This document shows, in pieces, positions 17,944-26,180 of a stretch of 64,000 nucleotides of DNA; position 1 is the first letter of the stretch; every line of letters starts with the position of its first letter. Position numbers and translations under genes: made by a program. The notes beneath the pieces are model-generated. The model searched no databases and was not told the DNA's origin. It was given only the letters and a program-made list of their open reading frames with translations. Source of the DNA: Sphingobacterium sp. SGR-19 (GTDB lineage Bacteria > Bacteroidota > Bacteroidia > Sphingobacteriales > Sphingobacteriaceae); contig NZ_JAAKGS010000001.1 of NCBI RefSeq assembly GCF_011043555.1, positions 434,001 to 498,000 on the forward strand, given 5' to 3'.

Positions 17944-19236
17944 ATGGCTACAGCCGTATTTCAGGTTGATACGCAGCAATTCGAAAGACAGGCGCTTCAA
18001 TGGGCCCAACAATTTGATGAGGTTTGTTTCTTTCAATCCAATGGCTACAACGATGAATACGCGCAGATAAATAGTTTACTTGCCGTAAAAGCTTTGGATT
18101 TATTTGTTGGCGAGTATACCGATACATTCCGTGCGTTAGAAAAATTTAGAGCCAAGCATCCCCATAAGTGGATGCCTGGCTTTTTTAGTTACGATCTTAA
18201 AAATGAAATAGAAGATTTAACGACCTCTTTTCCTGATCGACTAGAATTTCCGGAAGCTTATTTTTTTATCCCAACCATCGTCTTGCATTTCCAAGATAAG
18301 GAGGTGAAAATTGAAGCTCCTTATCCGGAAAATGTATATCATGACATTTTAGCTAATGACAATATAATAAGCAGTGAAATAATAGGAACGGAAAACATCC
18401 GTTTTCAAAAGCGTATGTCCAAATCAGCATATGTAGATGCATTTCAGCAACTATTGAGACATATCCAACAAGGATATATATATGAGGTTAACCTTTGTCA
18501 AGAATTTTATGCGGAAGAAGTTACATTGTCACCGTTGGCTGTATACCAAAAATTGAACGAGATTTCCCCTACTCCATTCTCTTGCTTTTTCAAAATCAAC
18601 GATAATTATATTTTATCTGCTTCACCTGAACGTTTCTTAGCGAAACGGGGGAATATCTTGATTTCTCAGCCTATTAAGGGCACTGCACCTCGTGGAAAGA
18701 CGGCGGAGGAAGACTTTTACATTGTAGAGACATTGAAAAACAGTCCGAAGGAAATTTCCGAAAACGTGATGATCGTAGATCTGGTTCGGAACGATTTAAC
18801 GCGTAGTGCACAGGAAGGCACCGTAAAAGCCGAACGGCAACTGGAGGTACAAACATTCGAGCAAGTACATCAATTGGTCTCCACCATCACCTGCCAAAAA
18901 AGCACCGAGATGTCAGATATAGAAACTATCCGTAATACCTTTCCTGCCGGTTCGATGACTGGAGCCCCTAAAATCAGTGCAATGAGGTTATGCGATCGCT
19001 ACGAGAACAGCAAACGGGGTATATACGCAGGCGCTGTAGGCTATTTTGATCCAGCGGGAAATTTTGATTTCAATGTCGTTATACGTTCTTTACTTTATAA
19101 TAGTAAAAAGCAATACTTGTCTTTCCACACCGGAGGAGCGATAACCATTGATGCCGATCCAGAGAAAGAATACGAAGAATGTCTACTGAAAGCTTCGGCT
19201 ATACTTAAAACATTGGAAGCTAGGTTGGTAACATAA
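17944..19236 (+). CDS. pabB: Aminodeoxychorismate synthase component I
   Basis: The 430-residue chorismate-binding enzyme has the PIKGT motif (243-247). The Lys at this position (Lys245) is characteristic of PabB, whereas anthranilate synthase has Ala. GSMTGAPK and the C-terminal GGAITIDADPEKEYEEC also fit. It makes aminodeoxychorismate for folate synthesis, using ammonia from a PabA subunit not seen in this window. The ATG is 12 bases after the purA stop. Confidence 0.93.
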   Translation: MATAVFQVDTQQFERQALQWAQQFDEVCFFQSNGYNDEYAQINSLLAVKALDLFVGEYTDTFRALEKFRAKHPHKWMPGFFSYDLKNEIEDLTTSFPDRLEFPEAYFFIPTIVLHFQDKEVKIEAPYPENVYHDILANDNIISSEIIGTENIRFQKRMSKSAYVDAFQQLLRHIQQGYIYEVNLCQEFYAEEVTLSPLAVYQKLNEISPTPFSCFFKINDNYILSASPERFLAKRGNILISQPIKGTAPRGKTAEEDFYIVETLKNSPKEISENVMIVDLVRNDLTRSAQEGTVKAERQLEVQTFEQVHQLVSTITCQKSTEMSDIETIRNTFPAGSMTGAPKISAMRLCDRYENSKRGIYAGAVGYFDPAGNFDFNVVIRSLLYNSKKQYLSFHTGGAITIDADPEKEYEECLLKASAILKTLEARLVT

Positions 19237-19252
19237 ATTCCGTTCCGTATAT

Positions 19253-19921
19253 TTGGATATGTCATCGCCTTACATCAACATACATACCCATTGCACTCTT
19301 GCCCCGACAGCACAAATATTTTCGCTTCCCAATGTCATTGTGTCCAAGAACTACTTGTTTCCCCATCCCTGTTCCTTAGGTATACATCCGTGGTATATCG
19401 AACAAAACGCCACGGCACAATTGGATGCTCTTCATCAATATGGAAAAAAGAAGCAAGTTTTAGCCATCGGCGAGTGCGGACTCGATAAACTTTGTGATAC
19501 GGCATGGACCTTACAAGAAACTATCTTTCGAAAACAAATCGCTTATGCAAACAGTATTCAAAAGCCTTTAATTATACATTGTGTCCGCGCTTATCAGGAA
19601 TGTCTGCAGATACTTCGCGAAGAAAAGGTGCGTGTTCCTGTTATCTTTCATGGTTTCGAGAAAAAAAATGAATTAGCAGCGCAAATTCTCCGTTATGGCT
19701 ATTTCCTCAGTCTAGGAAACGCACTTCTTTCAGGAAAAAAAGACGAACTTATCCAACAGTTACCGCTTAACAAAATTTTATTGGAAACGGACGATAAATC
19801 TGTCAATATCGTTGATATTTATGCTTATTTTTGCCGCGTTCGAAAAATAGAGCTACAGCTCTTAAAAGAACAATTGTATCAAAATTTCACGCATATATTT
19901 AACTATCCGATAGGAAAATGA
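19253..19921 (+). CDS. TatD-family metal-dependent hydrolase
   Basis: The 222-residue protein is shorter than usual TatD (about 260). Expected metal-site residues are present: HTHC near the start, GECGLD, IIHCVRAY, IFHGFEKK and LLETDD. Family members are DNases or of unknown activity. The ATG at 19253 follows the pabB stop by 16 bases, and its end overlaps tcdA by four bases (ATGA). Confidence 0.88.
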   Translation: MDMSSPYINIHTHCTLAPTAQIFSLPNVIVSKNYLFPHPCSLGIHPWYIEQNATAQLDALHQYGKKKQVLAIGECGLDKLCDTAWTLQETIFRKQIAYANSIQKPLIIHCVRAYQECLQILREEKVRVPVIFHGFEKKNELAAQILRYGYFLSLGNALLSGKKDELIQQLPLNKILLETDDKSVNIVDIYAYFCRVRKIELQLLKEQLYQNFTHIFNYPIGK

Positions 19922-20640
19922 AAGATTTATCTTGGTTGTCTAGAACAGAGGCTTTAACAGGACGCAAGGCATTAGAAAAATTAGCTAGTTCACATGTGAT
20001 GGTTTTAGGTTTAGGTGGTGTAGGTTCGTTTGCCGCAGAATTCATCTGCCGTGCAGGAGTAGGTAAGATGACTATTATTGATGGTGATACTGTAGACCCC
20101 TCCAACCGGAATCGGCAATTACCCGCGCTTGCTACCAATCATGGCGAGGCCAAGGCGCAAATCATGAAAGATCGGTTATTAGCCATCAATCCAGAGCTGG
20201 AGCTCCACGTTGTACAAGATTTTATTATTCCAGAAAAAATATCGGATCTTTTAGCGTCAAACCCTGATTATTGTGTGGAAGCGATTGACAGCATCACGCC
20301 AAAACTATTTTTTATCAGGCACGCCCTGGAAGCAAAGATTCCTTTCGTCAGCTCGATGGGTGCTGGCGGTAAACTAGACCCCACCAAAATCCGTATTGCC
20401 GATATCAGTAAATCGTATAATTGTAAACTTGCGCAGCACATCCGAAAGAAACTTCGCAAACATGGTATCCGGGACGGCGTTAAGGTAGCCTTTTCTACGG
20501 AGCTTCCCTACAAGAAATCCTTACTATACACCGACGGCACTAATTTCAAGAAATCTGCTTATGGAACCATGTCATATTTGCCCGCGGCGTTTGGTGGCGC
20601 CATAGCCTCTGTAGCTATTCGAGATTTGATTGGCAAATAA
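19918..20640 (+). CDS. tcdA: tRNA threonylcarbamoyladenosine dehydratase
   Basis: The 240-residue ThiF/E1-like protein has the nucleotide-binding loop GLGGVGSFAAE and VEAIDSITPK. Overall size matches TcdA (CsdL), which converts t6A to the cyclic form in tRNA using ATP. Other E1-like families are possible, but length and the C-terminal GTMSYLPAAFGG support TcdA. It overlaps the TatD gene by four bases, which argues for translational coupling. Confidence 0.9.
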   Translation: MKDLSWLSRTEALTGRKALEKLASSHVMVLGLGGVGSFAAEFICRAGVGKMTIIDGDTVDPSNRNRQLPALATNHGEAKAQIMKDRLLAINPELELHVVQDFIIPEKISDLLASNPDYCVEAIDSITPKLFFIRHALEAKIPFVSSMGAGGKLDPTKIRIADISKSYNCKLAQHIRKKLRKHGIRDGVKVAFSTELPYKKSLLYTDGTNFKKSAYGTMSYLPAAFGGAIASVAIRDLIGK

Positions 20641-20665
20641 GTTAATTAACATCATTACTTTCGGT

Positions 20666-20686
20666 ATTACTAATTAAATTAGTAAT
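20666..20686. promoter_or_regulatory. Perfect 10-bp-arm palindrome before the exonuclease/GIY-YIG gene
   Basis: ATTACTAATT (20666-20675) and AATTAGTAAT (20677-20686) are perfect reverse complements around a single A. It ends eight bases before the GTG start at 20695. With no T-tract and such a short centre it looks more like an operator than a terminator. Confidence 0.5.
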
Positions 20687-20694
20687 ATTGCATT

Positions 20695-22083
20695 GTGAAC
20701 AAACAAAAGCATTTTGCCATAGTCGATATTGAAACAACGGGTAGCCACGCCGGAGGGAGTCATATTACGGAAGTTGCCATTTTGATACATAATGGAAAAA
20801 AGATAATCGAACGGTATCAAAGTCTTGTTAATCCACAATGCCCTATCCCTTTTGCCATTCAGGTATTAACAGGTATCACACCGGACATGTTGGAAGGTGC
20901 ACCTACTTTCGGCGAGATCGCAGAAGATGTATACCATCTTTTACAAGGTAAAGTTTTTGTAGCGCATAACGTCAATTTCGATTACTCGTTTCTGGTGAAG
21001 GAATTGAAGCAAGCAGGCTATGATTGGCAAGCGCCAAAACTTTGCACTGTTCGGCTGTCCAGAAAAATCTTTCCTGGTCATCGTTCGTACAGTCTCGGAG
21101 ATATCTGTAAAGCACGCGAAATCAACATTGCTGCCCGACATCGCGCGATGGGTGATGTAGAAGCTACCGCTGAGCTATTCTCCCAACTGCTTGCACACGA
21201 CGAAAATCAGTATTTGCAAGAGAGTTTGCAAAAGAATACCGAACATCGATTACCTACACACCTTTCTTTAGACCAATTTCGAAGACTGCCTGAAACCGTT
21301 GGAATTTACATTTTCAGGGATAAGAAAGGGAAAATCATCTATGTAGGAAAAGCGGTCAATATACAAAAACGTGTTTTAAGCCATTTCGGAGGTATAAACA
21401 CGAGTCTCAGACGACAACAGTTTATAAATGATATCGCAACGATCGATTTTGAAGAATCCGGCACCGAGCTTATGGCGCTTCTTATGGAATGTCAGATGAT
21501 CAAGAAGCATTGGCCTGTTCACAACCGGGCACTAAAACGTTATGAGCCAAAATTTGTGCTTATCCATTACGAGGATATCCGGGGCTATAGTAGATTGGCG
21601 ATAAGCAAAGCAGCTCGTCATGCAAATAGCATCCGCTATTTCGAAACGGCGCAGGAAGCTAATCTATTTTTGGCCAATTTGCTGGAAGAATTTAACCTAA
21701 CACCTATACTTTGTTCATTTTATTCCCCCTCTACAGAAACACGCGAAGACAGAAAAATTCAAGTAGAGACGCTTCCTTCACTGGAGGAGCACAACCAGCT
21801 TATTGATAGTGTATTTCAACAGTTGAGTGATCGAAAGAGGTCATTTCTACTTATCGATCGCGGACGGAACGAAGAAGAAAGCAGTTATGTTTATTTTAAA
21901 GAGGATAAGCTCTACGCCTTTGGATTCGTGGAGTTTATCCAACAATGGTCTAGCGTGGAAGATATCGTTTCCTATAAAGATAAATGTATCAGTAACTTCT
22001 ATATGCAGCAAATTGTCTTACAATATACTGAGCGCTACCCTGAAAAAGTACATATATTACCCCAAACAAAAAGCCTTTCCTAA
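20695..22083 (+). CDS. DEDDh 3'-5' exonuclease fused to a GIY-YIG nuclease domain
   Basis: The 462-residue protein starts at GTG ([16 protein letters not shown]). Residues about 6-165 are a DnaQ/Pol III epsilon-like exonuclease: D11, E13 (DIETTG), [10 protein letters not shown], and H149 with D154 ([10 protein letters not shown]). Residues about 195-275 are a UvrC/Cho-like GIY-YIG domain with GIY (203-205), YVG (216-218) and Arg226. The C-terminal 190 residues are not recognised. Such fusions occur in Bacteroidota and actinobacteria and are thought to act in DNA repair. It converges on fbp and overlaps its stop by four bases. Confidence 0.9.
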   Translation: MNKQKHFAIVDIETTGSHAGGSHITEVAILIHNGKKIIERYQSLVNPQCPIPFAIQVLTGITPDMLEGAPTFGEIAEDVYHLLQGKVFVAHNVNFDYSFLVKELKQAGYDWQAPKLCTVRLSRKIFPGHRSYSLGDICKAREINIAARHRAMGDVEATAELFSQLLAHDENQYLQESLQKNTEHRLPTHLSLDQFRRLPETVGIYIFRDKKGKIIYVGKAVNIQKRVLSHFGGINTSLRRQQFINDIATIDFEESGTELMALLMECQMIKKHWPVHNRALKRYEPKFVLIHYEDIRGYSRLAISKAARHANSIRYFETAQEANLFLANLLEEFNLTPILCSFYSPSTETREDRKIQVETLPSLEEHNQLIDSVFQQLSDRKRSFLLIDRGRNEEESSYVYFKEDKLYAFGFVEFIQQWSSVEDIVSYKDKCISNFYMQQIVLQYTERYPEKVHILPQTKSLS

Positions 22084-23081
22084 ACCTTACCCATAAAGCT
22101 CAAGACCTTATCCACCATGTTTTTACTACCGATGACGATTGGTGTTCGTTGATGCAAATGGGTTGGTTTAATATCCAATACCCTTTCTTTATCAGAAACT
22201 GCTTTCCCTCCCGCTTGTTCGATAATAAATGCCATCGGGTTACATTCATAAAGTAGACGCAGCTTACCACTCGGATAACTGGAGGTCTCAGGGTAGAGAA
22301 AAACGCCCCCCGTGATCAGCGTACGGTGAATGTCTGCCACCATTGAACCTATATAACGGGAAGTATAAGGTCTTGACGTCGCACTATCTTCTTCCTGGCA
22401 AAATTTGATGTAATCTTTGATATATTGCGGAAATTTCAAATAATTCCCTTCATTCACTGAATAAGATTTTCCGTCTTCAGGGATTTTCATATCAGGATGA
22501 GACAAACAAAATTCGCCTATAGACGGATCCAATGTAAATCCATTCACGCCCTTACCGGTTGTGTAAACCAACATGGTGGAAGAACCATAAATGACATATC
22601 CAGCGGCAACCTGCTCGCGACCGTACTGCAGTATCTCTTCTTCAGATACAGGTACATCGTGCATTTTTCTTCGATAAATGGAAAAGATAGATCCTACAGA
22701 AACATTCAAGTCGATGTTTGCAGATCCATCCAACGGATCCATGCACACCATATACTTACCTTTATTTGTTAAGTTTCTTAACGATAGTTCAATACATTCT
22801 TCATGTTCCTCTGAAGCGATATAACAACATTCGCCACCTCGGGTCAGCGCTTCGATAAACTGCTCATCCGCGTACACATCAAGCTTTTTTTGTGCTTCGC
22901 CCTGCACATTGTGATGACCATTTTCCCCTAATATATCGACCAATCCAGCCTTATTGACCTCTCGGTTGATAATCTTAGCTGCGATACCGATATCACGCAA
23001 CAATCGCGATAATTCGCCTTTTGCATATGGAAAATCCGCTTGCTTTTCGATGATAAACTGACCTAATGTTTTGAATGCCAT
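22080..23081 (-). CDS. fbp: Fructose-1,6-bisphosphatase, class I
   Basis: The 333-residue enzyme converts fructose-1,6-bisphosphate to fructose-6-phosphate in gluconeogenesis. The metal-site signature [10 protein letters not shown] is at 115-124, and EEHEE (about 91-95) provides further metal ligands. [18 protein letters not shown] is also typical. The length is normal. Its TAG stop overlaps the TAA stop of the converging exonuclease gene. Confidence 0.96.
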   Translation of the reverse strand: MAFKTLGQFIIEKQADFPYAKGELSRLLRDIGIAAKIINREVNKAGLVDILGENGHHNVQGEAQKKLDVYADEQFIEALTRGGECCYIASEEHEECIELSLRNLTNKGKYMVCMDPLDGSANIDLNVSVGSIFSIYRRKMHDVPVSEEEILQYGREQVAAGYVIYGSSTMLVYTTGKGVNGFTLDPSIGEFCLSHPDMKIPEDGKSYSVNEGNYLKFPQYIKDYIKFCQEEDSATSRPYTSRYIGSMVADIHRTLITGGVFLYPETSSYPSGKLRLLYECNPMAFIIEQAGGKAVSDKERVLDIKPTHLHQRTPIVIGSKNMVDKVLSFMGKV

Positions 23082-23484
23082 AATGTATAGTTATTCCGTT
23101 TGGTGACTAATTTTACGGCACAAAACTACATAAGGAAAACAAATTAAAAAACTGATTTTCAGCTTATTGTATAATATACACATATTTATAACACTGATAT
23201 TCAAGTGATTATTTTTTCAAAAAAATTTAATAACTTTTTTCTTTAGGCACTTTTTTTAGAAAAAAGTTGCGCAAAAAATCGCCACTTTAAAATTTGATGC
23301 GTCTCTCTACCCCGCACTTATCCCGCATCGAGAATAGTTTACATGTGGCATTAAGAGGTTAAGAATGGGACAATACAATTGCATGATCCCCCTCAAAAAA
23401 GAACATAAAAAGTATGAATCATCGATTTAATATTTTCGTTATATTTAAGACACATTAAGAAGGTATATTTAAAGCGAACAAGCA
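23082..23484. other. Divergent intergenic region between fbp and ppk1
   Basis: This 403-base AT-rich region must hold both promoters. AACTTTTTTCT (23232-23242) and AGAAAAAAGTT (23258-23268) form a perfect 11-bp inverted repeat with a 15-base loop. No coding frame is credible. Confidence 0.6.
23121..23128 (-). promoter_or_regulatory. -7 box upstream of fbp
   Basis: On the minus strand TAGTTTTG matches TAnnTTTG, about 40 bases before the fbp ATG. The -33 TTG is not clear. Confidence 0.4.
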
Positions 23485-25566
23485 GTGGCAAAGAAAAAAA
23501 TGACGAATAGGTTTATTCCGCGTGATATCAGTTGGTTGAGTTTTAATGGTCGCGTACTGCAAGAAGCTGCTGACGAGAGTGTGCCTCTTTCGGAGCGCAT
23601 TAAGTTTTTAGCTATATTTTCCAATAATTTGGATGAATTTTTTCGTGTCAGGGTAGCTGGATTAAAGAGGGCATTGGTATTGGACGAAAAAGAGTCGAAA
23701 GAATTTTTCTTCGAAAACCCACAGTATATCCTAGATAAGATCAATGAATCGGTCATCGAACTTCAAAAGCAGTTCGACCAAATATGGTTACGGGTACAGT
23801 CGGAGATGGCGAAGGAAAAGGTCTTTATTAAAGCTCCAGAAGAGCTCAGTGCCACACAGCAGGAATTTGTACGACGCTATTATGAGGATGAAGTAGAATC
23901 CAACGTCATCCCATTGATGTTGGACGAATCTCGTCCGATGCCTTACCTAAGGGACAAAAGTCTCTATTTGGGTATTGCTATGCGCAAGACGGATTGGGTA
24001 TACGAAACACAGTTTGCAATTATAGAAAATCCCACGCGTAATAATGGCCGGTTTGTATTACTACCCTCGCCGAAAGATCAAAAGCATGTCATTCTCCTGG
24101 AAGATGTCATCAAATTCAATCTGCCCTATATCTTTTCTTATTTCGGGTTTGATACTTTTAAAGCACATGCTTTCAAAATCACAAAAGACGCTGAATTTGA
24201 TATCGATAATGATATCAACACCACATTGGTAGAGAAAATTGAGAAAGGTATCAAAAACCGCCGTAAGGGTAAACCGACACGTTTTGTATTCGATAAGGAT
24301 ATGGACTCATCGCTTGTCACCTTCTTAATCAAGAAGTTGAACTTGTCAAAAAAAGATAGTATTATTCCTGGGCAGAAGATTCATAACTTCAAACATTTCA
24401 TGAGCTTCCCGAAGATATTCAAATCGGAAAAACCCGCGGTCGAACGCAGCTCATTTGACCACCCCGATTTCGCGGGCCGTCAACGGGTAAGTGATGTGCT
24501 GGTGAAAAAGGACGTGCTGCTCTCATTCCCTTATCATACTTTTAACCCTATTATCGATCTGCTCCGCGAAGCAGCGATGGATCCACACGTCCAATCGATT
24601 CAGGTTACCATTTACCGCATGGCAGAGAACTCCAAAGTAGCCAACGCCTTAATTAATGCTGCGAGAAACGGTAAGCATGTCACTGTTATGCTTGAACTAC
24701 GCGCCCGTTTCGATGAAGAACACAACTTGATGTGGAAAGAACGATTTGAGATGGAGGGGGTAAAAGTGCTACTCGGTATACCTGACAAAAAGGTTCATGC
24801 CAAACTATGTATCATTAAGAAAAGGGTGGACAACAAAACATGGCAATATGGATTTGTCAGTACAGGAAATATCAATGAGAAAACAGCAAAGATCTATGGC
24901 GATTATTGCTTTATGACCAGCAACCGAGCTATCATGGCGGATGTCAACAAAATTTTTGCTGCATTGAAAAAACCGAAAGTTGAGCTCACTGAAAGCCTCA
25001 AACCGTGCAAAAATCTGCTGGTCTGCCCAACTACAATGCGCGACACATTTTTAAAACTGATCGACAACGAGATTGACGAAGCCAAAACTGGTAACAAAGC
25101 ACATATAATTGTCAAGGTTAATTCATTGAGCGATAAGATACTTATACGTAAAATGTACGAAGCCGCCAATGCGGGGGTAAAGATCGAGATGATCGTACGC
25201 GGTATCTATTGCGCCGTCAACCAAAAAAAATTCAAAACACCACTCCACGCCGTCAGTATAGTCGACGAGTATCTGGAGCATGCCCGATCGATATACTTTT
25301 ACGCAGCAGGAAAAGAACTAGTCTATATTTCTTCCGCTGACTGGATGCCCCGTAACCTGGACTATCGCGTAGAAGCCGCTGTACTGATTACCAACAAAAA
25401 AATAAAACATGAGCTGATCGATATGCTTCACATCCAACTGAAAGACAACGTGAAAGCACGTATCCTGAACAATAAATTAGAGAATAAATACGTGCGGAAC
25501 GATGAAGCCCCGTTCCGATCTCAACTAGAACTGTACAGATACTTGCGAAAAAAGAATAAATCGTAA
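23485..25566 (+). CDS. ppk1: Polyphosphate kinase 1
   Basis: The 693-residue enzyme makes polyphosphate from ATP. The N-terminal helical domain (RDISWLSFNGRVLQEA), the head domain and two phospholipase-D-like C-terminal domains are present. The active-site segment KKVHAK contains His438, the likely autophosphorylated residue. YRMAENSKVANALINAA matches the family. The frame opens with GTG at 23485; ATG at 23500 (residue 6) is an equally good start. The stop is 5 bases from the stop of the converging DUF502 gene. Confidence 0.96.
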   Translation: MAKKKMTNRFIPRDISWLSFNGRVLQEAADESVPLSERIKFLAIFSNNLDEFFRVRVAGLKRALVLDEKESKEFFFENPQYILDKINESVIELQKQFDQIWLRVQSEMAKEKVFIKAPEELSATQQEFVRRYYEDEVESNVIPLMLDESRPMPYLRDKSLYLGIAMRKTDWVYETQFAIIENPTRNNGRFVLLPSPKDQKHVILLEDVIKFNLPYIFSYFGFDTFKAHAFKITKDAEFDIDNDINTTLVEKIEKGIKNRRKGKPTRFVFDKDMDSSLVTFLIKKLNLSKKDSIIPGQKIHNFKHFMSFPKIFKSEKPAVERSSFDHPDFAGRQRVSDVLVKKDVLLSFPYHTFNPIIDLLREAAMDPHVQSIQVTIYRMAENSKVANALINAARNGKHVTVMLELRARFDEEHNLMWKERFEMEGVKVLLGIPDKKVHAKLCIIKKRVDNKTWQYGFVSTGNINEKTAKIYGDYCFMTSNRAIMADVNKIFAALKKPKVELTESLKPCKNLLVCPTTMRDTFLKLIDNEIDEAKTGNKAHIIVKVNSLSDKILIRKMYEAANAGVKIEMIVRGIYCAVNQKKFKTPLHAVSIVDEYLEHARSIYFYAAGKELVYISSADWMPRNLDYRVEAAVLITNKKIKHELIDMLHIQLKDNVKARILNNKLENKYVRNDEAPFRSQLELYRYLRKKNKS

Positions 25567-25571
25567 AGCTG

Positions 25572-26165
25572 CTACTCAATACCACTTACACCGCCTGAAA
25601 CCACCAATTTCATAGCATCCGTTGCTGTCATATCTAAACGTTGCACATTCGACGCTTTGACCACAACAACTTGTCCAGCAACAGAATAAGAATACGGAAA
25701 GTAAACTATAACTTCATCTGGTAGTCCGATTTTATGTAGGTCGCGCTGTGTTAAAAATCCGATTTTCTTCATTCCGGTTTCGTTAACCAACACTAATACC
25801 GGTTCGTTAAACTTCTTCGCGTCACCTACGAAGGCTTCTGTAAAATCCTTTATAGAAGAATATAAGGTATTAAATAATGGAATCTTATCAATGGTTCGTT
25901 TTAGCCACGCGCGTATAGGTTCCGTGACGAAGGTTGTGAAAATGATTCCGACCAAAATCAGGATAAGGAGTACCGTCAATATCCCGATGCCGGGGATATA
26001 TAGTGGATGCCCCTGTTCATCTTCTAAAAAGTGGGTTGTTAGATTTAAGGCATTATCTAAGGATGCTACCACCCAAACGATTAAAAATACCGCTCCCGCC
26101 ACCGGTAGCGCAACTAATGTGCCCTTTATTAAATAATACAATAGTTTTTGCGACACTCTTCTCAT
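25572..26165 (-). CDS. DUF502 family membrane protein
   Basis: The 197-residue protein has two hydrophobic segments (about 14-35 and 56-80) and the DUF502 core: a LKRTIDKIPLFNTLYSSIKDF motif, then a beta-rich C-terminal domain (VLVLVNETGMKKIGFLT). The function is unknown; plant relatives (COV) affect vascular patterning. It lies 15 bases downstream of murF-alr and is probably co-transcribed with it. Confidence 0.85.
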   Translation of the reverse strand: MRRVSQKLLYYLIKGTLVALPVAGAVFLIVWVVASLDNALNLTTHFLEDEQGHPLYIPGIGILTVLLILILVGIIFTTFVTEPIRAWLKRTIDKIPLFNTLYSSIKDFTEAFVGDAKKFNEPVLVLVNETGMKKIGFLTQRDLHKIGLPDEVIVYFPYSYSVAGQVVVVKASNVQRLDMTATDAMKLVVSGGVSGIE

Positions 26166-26180
26166 TACTTTTTATTTTTT

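Noticed and set aside
17944..19236. Anthranilate synthase component I (trpE)
   Set aside because: The PIKGT motif with Lys245 is the PabB type; TrpE has Ala there, and no trp genes are adjacent.
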